DNA from: Bacteroidales bacterium UBA1715
Lineage (GTDB): Bacteria > Bacteroidota > Bacteroidia > Bacteroidales > UBA1715
NCBI GenBank assembly: GCA_002317135.1
Contig: DCIX01000025.1
Coordinates: 186,001-250,000 of the forward strand
Length of the DNA: 64,000 nt
Direction: 5' to 3'
Part shown: positions 54,864 through 63,636 of the stretch, one piece after another
Layout of the letters: each line of letters begins with the position of its first letter
How positions within the stretch are numbered: position 1 is the stretch's first letter
Notes under the pieces: model-generated
Databases searched by the model: none
The model's input: the letters and a program-made list of their open reading frames with translations, nothing else
Told to the model about the DNA's origin: nothing
Translations under genes and position numbers: made by a program

Positions 54864-56596
54864 TATATCAAATTTAAATTCCAAATTTCTAATACAGCTT
54901 CTTTAATTTTATTATGACGTCGTTCAATAGCATCTTTGTTCCAGACCGGATTATTCTTGTCGCTAACAAATTCAATGATTTCTTTCTGTTGGTTTAAAAG
55001 ATTGTCTTTCCCATAGGACGCCAATTTGTTGGCAAAAGGTTTGTTGCCGATAGAACTGTTGTGTGATTGTGAAATCAACATTAAATTGCCAACACAATTC
55101 AACCAATGACCTGACTCAATTCCATTTTCAGGAATTTCTTTATCTGTATATATACCATATCCATTTGCAAGTGGGTCGCCATTGGTTGGTGTTTGTGGGG
55201 CAATATGTTCGATACTTTCGTTGCGAATTAACTCATCAAAAGTTACCTTATGTGGCATTGGATGATTGTCATTGCATAAATACATCTCATATTTCCACAA
55301 CAAATAGTTGTCTACGCGATTTTGATAAAACCAACCAGAATCAACTAAACGTTTCATTTCATTGTCACTCCAATATCCCCACCACCAATCTGTTTCAATA
55401 TGGTCAATCATCCAATCAATACTATCGCTAATACTCTTGTCGTCAATTAAATCATTATTTCTTAGGACACAATCTAATCGAGTCTCAATACCTGCACGAC
55501 CACCACGAATTAAGCTGCGAAACGTAATGTTTTCAAGAAATCGTGCCAATCGTCTATAGATTTTTTCTGTTACATTTGCCCTGTCTGCTTTGATAAAAAA
55601 TGGATACGACAATGCCATATTGTTCAAGTAAAACAAATCACGGATATAACTATATGAGTCGTTTTTTACTTTAAAAATAGTTTCAAATGCACCTGAAATG
55701 CCTGAAACAAAATCTTTAATCCATTCTATTTTGTTTGCTTGTTCGGACAATGTCGTTTTTACGCCTTCAATGATTTCATCACTAGCAAATCCTTTCCCGC
55801 TAACAGCACGCCAATAGTGATTCAACACATCGTCTTCTTTTTCGTCAACCGAAACAATTCGTTGGTAAATTGTTTTGAACTCGTTTTCAAGATATTGAAT
55901 GTTTTCATTTGTCAAATCTTGATTATCAGAACTCAAATAAATTTGGAGCATAAAATAAGACTTGAGAATTTCTAATTTTGATAATTCTTTTCCTCTATCG
56001 TTTTGGAACGCAAATATTTGAGCTGCTTCGGCTTTGCTCGAAACCACATATTGGGTAATCGTTGCATTTTGCACCAAGTTATACCACTTTTCTAATTCCG
56101 CCACTGTTGCTTTTGCAAAAGCTTCATCAAACATCTTTTTTGAATTACGAATATGTTCTTGTGAACGGGTTGCAGGTTCTTGCGAAGAATTTTTACAATC
56201 AATCACTTCGTCTACAAAAAAGTTGTTGTCATAATCAACTGTTTTGAACTTTTGAGTTCCCTTGCGAATATCGCGAATGTAATAATCCGTAATGTCATCC
56301 AAATCTAAGCTTACAAATTCGCCTTTTGCTTTTCGATTGTTCAGTTCATTTTTGAGAGAACTAAAAAAAATAACACAAGTAGTAAGACGCTGCTGTCCAT
56401 CAATTATCAAAAGAGTGTTGTTTGACGAAGATTCAAAAAGAAAGTGCCCCAAATAGTACTGCGAAGATGCATTTTTCAAATCTTCAATGAATTGCATAAT
56501 TTGTTTTTCACCCCAACTATACGAACGTTGATAAGCAGGTATTTCAAACTTCCGATTTTTTGCATCGAAAAGTTTTTGAATAGTAAGTGTTTCCAT
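54863..56596 (-). CDS. DUF262/DUF1524 protein (GmrSD-like type IV restriction)
   Basis: A 577-residue fused protein. The DUF262 (GmrS-like) nucleotidase half has IPAYQRSYSW at 19-28 and LLIIDGQQRLTT at 62-73. The DUF1524 (GmrD-like, His-Me nuclease) half has SIEHIAPQ around His464, followed by CVGNLMLIS and the asparagine-rich NSSIGNKPFANK. The E. coli GmrSD pair degrades glucosylated hydroxymethylcytosine phage DNA; some single-chain versions cut other modified DNA. All motifs look intact, so activity is expected. Promoter for the operon probably lies upstream of the 56685-56993 gene. Confidence 0.85.
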   Translation of the reverse strand: METLTIQKLFDAKNRKFEIPAYQRSYSWGEKQIMQFIEDLKNASSQYYLGHFLFESSSNNTLLIIDGQQRLTTCVIFFSSLKNELNNRKAKGEFVSLDLDDITDYYIRDIRKGTQKFKTVDYDNNFFVDEVIDCKNSSQEPATRSQEHIRNSKKMFDEAFAKATVAELEKWYNLVQNATITQYVVSSKAEAAQIFAFQNDRGKELSKLEILKSYFMLQIYLSSDNQDLTNENIQYLENEFKTIYQRIVSVDEKEDDVLNHYWRAVSGKGFASDEIIEGVKTTLSEQANKIEWIKDFVSGISGAFETIFKVKNDSYSYIRDLFYLNNMALSYPFFIKADRANVTEKIYRRLARFLENITFRSLIRGGRAGIETRLDCVLRNNDLIDDKSISDSIDWMIDHIETDWWWGYWSDNEMKRLVDSGWFYQNRVDNYLLWKYEMYLCNDNHPMPHKVTFDELIRNESIEHIAPQTPTNGDPLANGYGIYTDKEIPENGIESGHWLNCVGNLMLISQSHNSSIGNKPFANKLASYGKDNLLNQQKEIIEFVSDKNNPVWNKDAIERRHNKIKEAVLEIWNLNLI

Positions 56597-56684
56597 GATT
56601 TATTGTCTTAAATTTACTGTACTATTAAAAAAATAAGTAGAAGCCATTTACCGAAAAACGACTTATACTTTTAATTGAGACACC

Positions 56685-56993
56685 TTATCTATTAGGTCGT
56701 TCATTTGTTTTTTTGAACATTACATCATAGGTTGCTATCCATGAACCTTTTACAAATGTCATTGTTTGCCCTGCGGCGTTCTTAAACATACCTACAGAAG
56801 AAGCTGGAACTTCTTTGATTTTTTTGAAGTTCATATCGTATGTTGCTACCCACGAGCCTTTTTGACACACAACAAAAGTTCCTGTGAATCCTAATAATTC
56901 TCCTATGGAAGAAACAGGAACTGCCTTGATTTTTTTACCTTGTTCATTGATTGTAGCAATCCATGAACCTTTGATTTCTACATCTGCTATCAT
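56685..56993 (-). CDS. KGSW-repeat protein
   Basis: A 102-residue protein made of three ~33-residue repeats: each has KGSWIATYD or a variant, then FKKIKEVPASSVG-like strands. No signal peptide. Such repeats look like short beta-sheet units and occur in small families of unknown role. It precedes the DUF262/DUF1524 gene by 88 bp on the same strand, so the three genes may form one operon. TATGTTTG (complement of 57052-57059) is its likely -7 element. Confidence 0.65.
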   Translation of the reverse strand: MIADVEIKGSWIATINEQGKKIKAVPVSSIGELLGFTGTFVVCQKGSWVATYDMNFKKIKEVPASSVGMFKNAAGQTMTFVKGSWIATYDVMFKKTNERPNR

Positions 56994-57118
56994 TTTTTTA
57001 CCCTTATCCGTGACGGGTGCAACTTTTATTAAATGTTAAATTTATTTTCGGCAAACATATTTTTCTACTGTGCAAAAATCTAGAACACAACAAAAAATTT
57101 TTGTTTTCAAATTTTTTT

Positions 57119-57184
57119 CGTAACATATATGTTACGCATTAGGCAAATATAAAAAGAAATCTTTGCGTAGCAAATATGTTACGC
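57119..57184. promoter_or_regulatory. Two palindromic operators upstream of the XRE gene
   Basis: CGTAACATATATGTTACG (57119-57136) is a perfect 18-bp palindrome and CGTAGCAAATATGTTACG (57166-57183) is the same with two changes, 47 bp apart. Between them lies a weak -7 element (AATCTTTG, 57157-57164). The XRE gene starts 8 bp after the second copy, so binding would repress its own promoter. The opposite promoter, of the DUF262 operon, is about 60 bp from the first copy. Confidence 0.8.
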
Positions 57185-57191
57185 AAAATAA

Positions 57192-57401
57192 ATGGAGTAT
57201 CAGGAAGAGATTCAGTTAATTTCCTCCAAAATAAGGGCTTATCGAATAGAAAAGAATCTTTCGGTACAAGACCTTGCATATCTATGTGATATGGAGCGTT
57301 CAAGTATGAGCAGAATTGAATCTGGTAGGGTAAACATTACGATAAAAACACTTCTTACAATTAGCAAGGCACTTGGTGTTGATATGAAAGACTTAATATA
57401 G
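57192..57401 (+). CDS. Small XRE-family transcriptional regulator
   Basis: A 69-residue helix-turn-helix protein: IRAYRIEKNLSVQDLAYLC and MERSSMSRIESGRVNITIKT form the HTH of the XRE/Cro family. It has no extra domain. Size and position beside defence genes resemble controller (C) proteins of restriction-modification systems. Strong palindromic operators precede the gene. It converges with the ATPase gene, whose stop is one base away. Confidence 0.88.
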   Translation: MEYQEEIQLISSKIRAYRIEKNLSVQDLAYLCDMERSSMSRIESGRVNITIKTLLTISKALGVDMKDLI

Positions 57402-57402
57402 T

Positions 57403-58536
57403 CTATTCTTTAAAGAATGAATTCAGATTCTTTTGAACCCAACGACCAAAAATGGGATCAGACAACTCAACTTTTTTGCCCGTTACTTCTACAATTTCTT
57501 TTGATTCTAATGCTTGTATTACGCGAGCCACGTTAGCCGTTGAACCCAAATTATACTGCTTTATAACTCCCCCAGTATATAAATCCATCGTATGTCCATC
57601 TGCAATTGCACGAACCACATTAACTTGATATGCAGATAGTTCATTCACATATTTTAAAAACAATACATGATTTTGACGCAATAGATCTTGTTGTGCAAGA
57701 ATTAAATCTTCTTTCGTTGCCACATTTTCCGTCCGTGCCCATAACAACCAAGCCAAATGCTGAACATACGAAGAATTACCTTCTACAAATAAACAGATAT
57801 TCTCACATAAATCCTTCGAAATGTCTTTTTGCGTTTTTCTAAATTGTTGTTGAATATATTCAACCCAATAGTTTGTAGGAATTTTTTCTAAAAACATTAC
57901 ATCTCCAAATTTGTAAAATGGATGAGAAGCCTTCCCAAACATATTCATTAAAACATGTCGCTTGCTACCAAATAAACAGTACGAAGTATTCTTTTGTAAT
58001 TGCCATACCGAACGAAGTTTTTTCTGAAAAGACAAAGAATCTATAAATTCTCCAATTTGTTGAAATTCATCAATACACACAACAATCCGTACACCACGCT
58101 CAATTGCTATGACCTCTGGCAAATTCAATACCTCTGAATCATACTTGTTATTTGTAGTTTCCAACGAAAAGGATATTTCACTATCCTGACCGATACTTAT
58201 TTTAGGAACTAAATTTGAAAGAAATTTCTTCGTATTAGCAATTAAGGATTCGGTTTTCGTGCTTATTTGTTTTATTATCTCTGTCGCAAAAAGTCTGTAA
58301 AAATCCTCCTCATTTCTGCACGCAAAGGCATCCATTTGAACAACCAAAATTTCTTTTCTTTCTTTTAGTTGTGAGGCAACTTTATTTACCAAAGACGTTT
58401 TGCCTAATCTTCGAGGTGAGATTAATATAGTGTTTATCTTGTTTGTTAGATTTAATGTTAGTCGTTCGGTTTCTTCCAATCGGTCGGTAAAGTGTTCAAC
58501 GTCAGTGGCTATTCCATATACAAAAGGATTATTCAT
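57403..58536 (-). CDS. Archaeal-type ATPase (AAA, DUF234-like tail)
   Basis: A 377-residue P-loop ATPase. SPRRLGKTSLV at 40-50 is the Walker A, RIVVCIDEFQQIG near 160 the Walker B. The C-terminal ~100 residues look like a winged-helix domain (LSAYQVNVVRAIADG and LESKEIVEVTGKKVEL). Families of this kind are abundant, fast-evolving and frequently paralogous in Bacteroidota, and their role is unclear. Tandem 15-bp repeats precede its start. No partner gene is adjacent on its strand. Confidence 0.85.
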   Translation of the reverse strand: MNNPFVYGIATDVEHFTDRLEETERLTLNLTNKINTILISPRRLGKTSLVNKVASQLKERKEILVVQMDAFACRNEEDFYRLFATEIIKQISTKTESLIANTKKFLSNLVPKISIGQDSEISFSLETTNNKYDSEVLNLPEVIAIERGVRIVVCIDEFQQIGEFIDSLSFQKKLRSVWQLQKNTSYCLFGSKRHVLMNMFGKASHPFYKFGDVMFLEKIPTNYWVEYIQQQFRKTQKDISKDLCENICLFVEGNSSYVQHLAWLLWARTENVATKEDLILAQQDLLRQNHVLFLKYVNELSAYQVNVVRAIADGHTMDLYTGGVIKQYNLGSTANVARVIQALESKEIVEVTGKKVELSDPIFGRWVQKNLNSFFKE

Positions 58537-58572
58537 AGTAATTCATTTTTTGCAAAAATAATATTTTTCTGA

Positions 58573-58619
58573 TTAGTAACAAAGTTGTTACTAACAAACT
58601 TGTTACTAACAACTTTGTT
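58573..58619. repeat. Three tandem 15-bp palindromic repeats upstream of the ATPase gene
   Basis: Units at 58575-58589, 58590-58604 and 58605-58619 share AnTAACAAnnTTGTT. Each has AACAA/TTGTT arms, and 58573-58594 is a perfect 22-bp palindrome with arms TTAGTAACAA. They lie 37-84 bp upstream of the ATPase ATG, so they look like operators of a regulator, possibly the product itself. Confidence 0.75.
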
Positions 58620-58620
58620 A

Positions 58621-58879
58621 GTTAATTAATAAGTTATATTTCAACAAGTTACTTAAAAACATAAAAGTAAAAATGCAAGGAAAAACTTGCAAATAATGAT
58701 ATAAAAATTTCCACCAAACCGAAAGCTAAATTTCTCTATCTAATAAATTGTCTAAACTTTTTATTATGTTAATCGCATTATGCGATTTGTATAATGTAAA
58801 ATAAATAATTATATATTCTTTATTCAAGATAATTTCTTCAGACTGTTTTTACTTGAATAGAAATAACAATGAAACCAAG
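58621..58879. other. AT-rich gap without genes
   Basis: The remaining gap between the repeats and the glnS terminator has no open frame with homology, no tRNA and no hairpin that I can support. It is very AT-rich with short A/T runs. It may be a scar of accessory DNA at the island edge. Confidence 0.5.
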
Positions 58880-58922
58880 AAAAAAAATAAAACCCGATGT
58901 TGTTCTTTCAGCATCGGGTTTT
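58880..58922 (-). terminator. Terminator of glnS
   Basis: AAAACCCGATG (58889-58899) pairs with CATCGGGTTTT (58912-58922); the minus strand continues into a T run. Confidence 0.9.
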
Positions 58923-58942
58923 GTTTACTGATATGTAAATTC

Positions 58943-60622
58943 TTATCCGTTAATCTTTGCCCAGCTGTCTTTCAATGTACAAGCACGATTGAATACCAAA
59001 TGGTCTGGTGTAGAATCTTTATCTACGCAGAAGTAGCCAAGACGTTCAAACTGCATTTTGTCTAAAACTTTGCTGTTCGCCAAATATGGTTCCAATTTAC
59101 AATTTTGAAGAACTTGCAATGAATTTGGATTCAAGTTATCCAAGAATGTTTTGCCTTCTTCTACATCTTCTGGAGCTTCCACTGCAAACAATCTGTCGAA
59201 TAAACGAACCTCAGCATCGATTGCTTTTTCAACTGAAACCCAATGGATAGTACCTTTTACCTTACGTCCGTCTGGAGAATTTCCACCCTTAGATGCAGGA
59301 TCGTAGGTACAACGGATTTCTGTTATATTGCCGTTCGCGTCTTTTATAACTTCTTGGCAAGTAATAAAATATGCATAACGAAGACGAACTTCTTGCCCTG
59401 GAGCAAGACGGAAATATTTCTTTGGAGGATTTTCCATAAAGTCATCTTGTTCGATATAGATTTCTCTACCGAATGGTATTTCACGTGTTCCCGCAGACTC
59501 ATCTTCTGGGTTATTTACTGCTGGCAAATATTCAATTTGACCTTCTGGATAGTTTGTAATAACTACTTTTACTGGATGAAGAACTGCCATCATACGAGGA
59601 GCAACTTTGTTCAAATGCTCACGAAGGCAGAATTCCAATACTGAGTAATCAATTACATTGTCGCGTTTTGCCACACCAATTTTTTCGCAGAAGTTACGGA
59701 TTGATTCTGGCGTATAACCACGGCGACGGAAACCACAGATAGTTGGCATTCGAGGATCGTCCCAACCACTCACATAGTTTTCCTTAACCAATTGAAGCAA
59801 TTTGCGTTTACTCATCACTGTATAGTTGATGTTCAAACGAGCAAATTCATATTGGTGTGAAGGGAAAATTTCCAATTGTTGTATAAACCAATCATACAAA
59901 GGACGGTGAATATCGAACTCCAACGTACAAATTGAGTGAGTAATATTTTCGATAGAATCACTTTCGCCGTGAGCAAAATCGTACATTGGATAAATATTCC
60001 ATTTATCGCCGGTTCTATGATGATGAGCATGCAAAATACGATACATAATTGGATCGCGGAACTGCATGTTTTGGTGAGCCATGTCTATTTTTGCACGAAG
60101 AACTTTTGAGCCATCAGGAAATTCACCTGCTTTCATTCTTGCGAACAAATCAAGATTTTCTTCCACACTTCTGTCTCTCCAAGGACTTGGTACACCAGGA
60201 GTTTGAACTGTTCCACGATTTTTACGAATTTCTTCCAAAGTTTGGTCATCAACATACGCCAAACCTTTCTTAATCAATACACAAGCCCATTCATATAATT
60301 GATCGAAATAATCAGAAGCATAATGCACACTTGCCCATTCAAAACCTAACCAACGAACATCTTCCATAATAGAATCTACATATTCTGTATCTTCTTTTAC
60401 CGGGTTTGTATCGTCGAAACGAAGATTTGTTTTTCCGCCGTATTTCTTTGCCAAACCAAAGTTCAAGCAAATAGATTTTGCGTGTCCTATATGTAAATAA
60501 CCGTTTGGTTCAGGTGGGAAACGAGTCAAAATTGCTTTGTGTTTTCCACTTGCTAAATCATTCTCAATGATTTCTTCCAAAAAGTTTAAGCTTTTCTTTT
60601 CTTCTTGCAAATTTTCTTCCAT
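58943..60622 (-). CDS. glnS: Glutaminyl-tRNA synthetase
   Basis: A 559-residue class I synthetase charging tRNA-Gln. TRFPPEPNGYLHIGHAKS carries the HIGH motif, VMSKRKL the KMSKS-like loop, and the C-terminal beta-barrels follow to the end. Class I GlnRS rather than GluRS is shown by the NPEDESAGTREIPFGREIYI block. An ATG two codons upstream (60628) is also possible. A strong terminator follows. It lies 53 bp from sufD. Confidence 0.97.
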   Translation of the reverse strand: MEENLQEEKKSLNFLEEIIENDLASGKHKAILTRFPPEPNGYLHIGHAKSICLNFGLAKKYGGKTNLRFDDTNPVKEDTEYVDSIMEDVRWLGFEWASVHYASDYFDQLYEWACVLIKKGLAYVDDQTLEEIRKNRGTVQTPGVPSPWRDRSVEENLDLFARMKAGEFPDGSKVLRAKIDMAHQNMQFRDPIMYRILHAHHHRTGDKWNIYPMYDFAHGESDSIENITHSICTLEFDIHRPLYDWFIQQLEIFPSHQYEFARLNINYTVMSKRKLLQLVKENYVSGWDDPRMPTICGFRRRGYTPESIRNFCEKIGVAKRDNVIDYSVLEFCLREHLNKVAPRMMAVLHPVKVVITNYPEGQIEYLPAVNNPEDESAGTREIPFGREIYIEQDDFMENPPKKYFRLAPGQEVRLRYAYFITCQEVIKDANGNITEIRCTYDPASKGGNSPDGRKVKGTIHWVSVEKAIDAEVRLFDRLFAVEAPEDVEEGKTFLDNLNPNSLQVLQNCKLEPYLANSKVLDKMQFERLGYFCVDKDSTPDHLVFNRACTLKDSWAKING

Positions 60623-60681
60623 AATCATGAATTAATGCTCAAAAGTATAAATTAAATAAATTGCTTAGAACAAATTACACA

Positions 60682-61560
60682 TTAAATCTGCTCCATCAAT
60701 TTCTGGGCAATCTGCTGTGAAATGTGTTCCTGAAGATTTTCGTCTGCAATTTTCTGCAAAACATCGTTTGCAAAACCAGCAACCAACAGTTTTGTAGCCA
60801 TCTGTCGGTTAATTCCACGTGCCTGCATATACCACAACGCTTCAGCATCGATTTGGCCCGTACTACTTCCATGGGTACATACAACATCATCGGCATAGAT
60901 TTCGAGTTGAGGCTCACTATGAATATGAGCAGTTTTCGACAACAACATATTTCTATTTTGCTGTTTTGCCAATGTTTTTTGTGCATCGCGTGCAACGTAA
61001 ACCAAACCATAGAAAGAACCTGTACCTTCTTCGTCGGCAATGCCACGGAACAACTCCTCGGTTTCGCAATTTGCCGTTTGATGATTGACACGAGTTGCTA
61101 TTGAATATGACTCTTGCTTACTTGGAAAGAAAACACCATACAAATTCGTATTTGCTTGATTTCCATTTTTTTCCACCAACAATTCGATAGAATCTTTTTG
61201 ACCTGCTAATTGAAACATACCGCTCGTGTATGTGCTATACGATTCTTGTTTCACCACAAGTTTTTGAAGAGAATCAATGCGTTGCACTATGTAGTTTGTG
61301 CATTGTGCATTCTCCTTACAAGAAATAGTCAATTCCGACTCTGCATATTGTTCAAAGCAAGTATATATCGCAACTTGAGAGTTTTGTTCTACAGTAATTT
61401 CCAAGGTAGATTTTCCCGAAAAGCACAAGCACACGCGTTGTGTACCAGAAAAAGAAAGAGAGCCTACATTCCCCTCAATTCGATGTATTGCATCGAATGA
61501 AGTTGAAGGAAAGCAATCCGTCAACACTGTTTGTACTATTGGATTTACTTGTTCTCCCAT
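60682..61560 (-). CDS. sufD: Fe-S cluster assembly protein SufD (short)
   Basis: A 292-residue protein with the SufB/SufD core: beta-helix repeats, then SKTAHIHSEPQLEIYADDVV, CTHGSSTGQIDAEALWYMQARGI and the helical end. Most SufD proteins are 420-450 residues; here the N-terminal helical domain is largely missing. The core strands for binding SufC and the cluster are present. Its start overlaps sufC by 16 bp. Short forms may still work with SufB and SufC. Confidence 0.88.
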   Translation of the reverse strand: MGEQVNPIVQTVLTDCFPSTSFDAIHRIEGNVGSLSFSGTQRVCLCFSGKSTLEITVEQNSQVAIYTCFEQYAESELTISCKENAQCTNYIVQRIDSLQKLVVKQESYSTYTSGMFQLAGQKDSIELLVEKNGNQANTNLYGVFFPSKQESYSIATRVNHQTANCETEELFRGIADEEGTGSFYGLVYVARDAQKTLAKQQNRNMLLSKTAHIHSEPQLEIYADDVVCTHGSSTGQIDAEALWYMQARGINRQMATKLLVAGFANDVLQKIADENLQEHISQQIAQKLMEQI

Positions 61561-62309
61561 TCCGAACTATTTTTAGTAATCCATTCGTAACCTTTTTCTT
61601 CCAACTCAAGCGCCAACGACTTGTCGCCAGTTTTTATAATTCTTCCATCATACAAAATATGTACAACATCAGGAACAATGTAGTCGAGCAAACGCTGATA
61701 GTGAGTAATTACTATATATGAGTTTTCCGGCGTTTTTAGTTTATTTACACCTTCCGACACGATACGTAAGGCATCGATATCCAAACCACTGTCGGTTTCG
61801 TCAAGGATGGAAAGTTTTGGTTCCAACATTGCCATTTGGAAAATGTCGTTTTTCTTTTTTTCACCACCAGAATAGCCTTCGTTTACCGAACGACCAGACA
61901 ATTTTGAAGGCAAACCAACAAGTTCGCTGTTTTTCTTCATCATTTTCAAGAACTCTGTTGGCGATGGAGGCTCAATGCCTAAATATTTACATTTTGACTC
62001 AATGGCTGCTTTCATAAAGTTGGTCATTGTAATTCCCGGAATTTCAACTGGATATTGAAATGCAAGGAACAAACCTTCGCACGCGCGTTGATCAGCAGTA
62101 AGTTGCAATAAATCTTTTCCGTTGAACAAAACCTCACCTTCTGTCACTTCGTACAAATCGCGACCGGCAAGCACACTAGAAAGGGTACTTTTCCCCGATC
62201 CATTCGGTCCCATAATCGCGTGAACCTCACCAGGATTTATGGTCAAGTTAATACCTTTTAAGATTTCTTTGCCGTTTATTGAGGCATGGAGATTTTTTAT
62301 TGTCAACAT
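61545..62309 (-). CDS. sufC: Fe-S cluster assembly ATPase SufC
   Basis: A 254-residue ABC-type ATPase that drives the SufBCD scaffold. Walker A GPNGSGKST, signature YSGGEKKKN, Walker B LSILDETDSGLD (the SufC-specific ETDSGLD) and the switch histidine in YIVITHYQRLL. It is the first gene of its transcript, with a TACTTTTG -7 element (complement of 62338-62345). sufB is not in the window. Confidence 0.95.
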   Translation of the reverse strand: MLTIKNLHASINGKEILKGINLTINPGEVHAIMGPNGSGKSTLSSVLAGRDLYEVTEGEVLFNGKDLLQLTADQRACEGLFLAFQYPVEIPGITMTNFMKAAIESKCKYLGIEPPSPTEFLKMMKKNSELVGLPSKLSGRSVNEGYSGGEKKKNDIFQMAMLEPKLSILDETDSGLDIDALRIVSEGVNKLKTPENSYIVITHYQRLLDYIVPDVVHILYDGRIIKTGDKSLALELEEKGYEWITKNSSEWENK

Positions 62310-62337
62310 AGTAGGTCTCTATTTTCCAAATACGATA

Positions 62338-62386
62338 CAAAAGTATGAATTTTTCTATTTTACCGACATCTTTTTTATTATCTTTG
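62338..62386. promoter_or_regulatory. Divergent promoters between sufC and the AraC-type gene
   Basis: Minus strand TACTTTTG (complement of 62338-62345) for sufC and plus strand TATCTTTG at 62379-62386 for the regulator. Both match TAnnTTTG exactly; the -33 elements are weak. Confidence 0.55.
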
Positions 62387-62410
62387 CTTGACTTTGCAAA
62401 TAATTAAAAA

Positions 62411-63571
62411 GTGGCAGTTTTTACTTTTTCATACTATATTCTACTAATTGTACTACTACTTTTTTCCGTTATTTTTTGTTTTGTTCCCGTCCCAAAAGTC
62501 GATAGAATTAAGAATTACAAGATTTCACTTCGGCTTTTCTCCATTTCATATATTTTTCTTGCATTATACTGCTACCTAAAACTTTCCCAAGAACCTCAAC
62601 TGCTTGGCATTCCGTTTTTAATTGCTGCAAGTTTTCAAGCGATTGTATTAGGTTTGTCGCACGTCAATCTTGTTAATTCAACAAAAATAACACCGAAGTA
62701 TGTGCTCAATCACTTTATGCCATGGTTTGGATTTATCCTATTATGGATTATCGACATTGTCTTTTCTGCACATTACCAATTAGATAGTTATCAAAAGCTA
62801 TTGTTTTGGAAAGCCGACAATGCGTGGCACATGTACGACATCATTCTTCGCGAAGTGTGGTTTATAGCCTACTTCATCTCGGTCATTTATTTTGGGTATC
62901 GTTATTTCCGTGAAGAGCGGAGATATAAAATGAAAGCTGAAAATTTTACATCTGAATACGATATAGTTAACATTCCCATAGTCCACCATAGTTTTTTACT
63001 GGCTTTAGCTATTGCATGCACAACAGTGCTAATTACAAGCAGTTTAAGTTGGCTTGTGTGTACGATTTTGAATTATGTAATTTTGATTTTCTATATCGGA
63101 ATGGGTGTACTATATATACAGTATCCCAAACGATATTTTGAAGTTTCTGCAATTATGTTGAATGAACTACAACATGCAATTCAACAAAAAGACACCAAAA
63201 ACGAAGCAAAGCAAGAACTTACTTGGAACACAATACGAAATCAAATTATCGAAAAAAAGCTTTACAGACAAAAAGGTGTGACAATTGAAGACATTGCACA
63301 AGAAATCGGAGTAAACAGAACCAATATTTCCAACATGGTAAACACCTACGAAAATGTAAATTTCAATAGTTTTATAAATTCACTCAGAATTGCCGACGCA
63401 CAAATTCTATTACAAGAAAACAAATTAACTATTGCAGAAATTTCCGATCAAATTGGTTACACGGAACAAGGAAATTTCAGTCGTCAATTCAAACAAATTG
63501 TAGGCTGTTCGCCCTCAGCATATAGAAAAGAAAACGAAAACCTGCATTTTACCCCCCCCGGTTTTATGTAA
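62411..63571 (+). CDS. Membrane-anchored AraC-family transcriptional regulator
   Basis: A 386-residue protein starting with GTG (no ATG before the membrane part). Six or seven hydrophobic segments fill residues 1-225. The C-terminal ~100 residues are an AraC-type double HTH: VTIEDIAQEIGVNRTNISNM and LTIAEISDQIGYTEQGNFSR, ending with RQFKQIVGCSPSAYRK. This is a membrane-tethered regulator that probably senses an envelope signal. The gene ends after an eight-C run (63552-63559). It may act on the secreted gene at 63728. Confidence 0.85.
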   Translation: MAVFTFSYYILLIVLLLFSVIFCFVPVPKVDRIKNYKISLRLFSISYIFLALYCYLKLSQEPQLLGIPFLIAASFQAIVLGLSHVNLVNSTKITPKYVLNHFMPWFGFILLWIIDIVFSAHYQLDSYQKLLFWKADNAWHMYDIILREVWFIAYFISVIYFGYRYFREERRYKMKAENFTSEYDIVNIPIVHHSFLLALAIACTTVLITSSLSWLVCTILNYVILIFYIGMGVLYIQYPKRYFEVSAIMLNELQHAIQQKDTKNEAKQELTWNTIRNQIIEKKLYRQKGVTIEDIAQEIGVNRTNISNMVNTYENVNFNSFINSLRIADAQILLQENKLTIAEISDQIGYTEQGNFSRQFKQIVGCSPSAYRKENENLHFTPPGFM

Positions 63572-63636
63572 CATATTGAGATTCAACAATTAATAACAAT
63601 CGCCACATAAATTCAACACATTGATTTTTTTGTAGA

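Noticed and set aside
60696..61104. Long open frames on both strands inside sufD
   Set aside because: They lie in shadow frames of a well-supported gene and have no domain of their own.
63552..63559. C8 tract as a frameshift in the AraC-type gene
   Set aside because: The HTH domain is complete before it and the frame ends a few codons later, so no product change can be supported.
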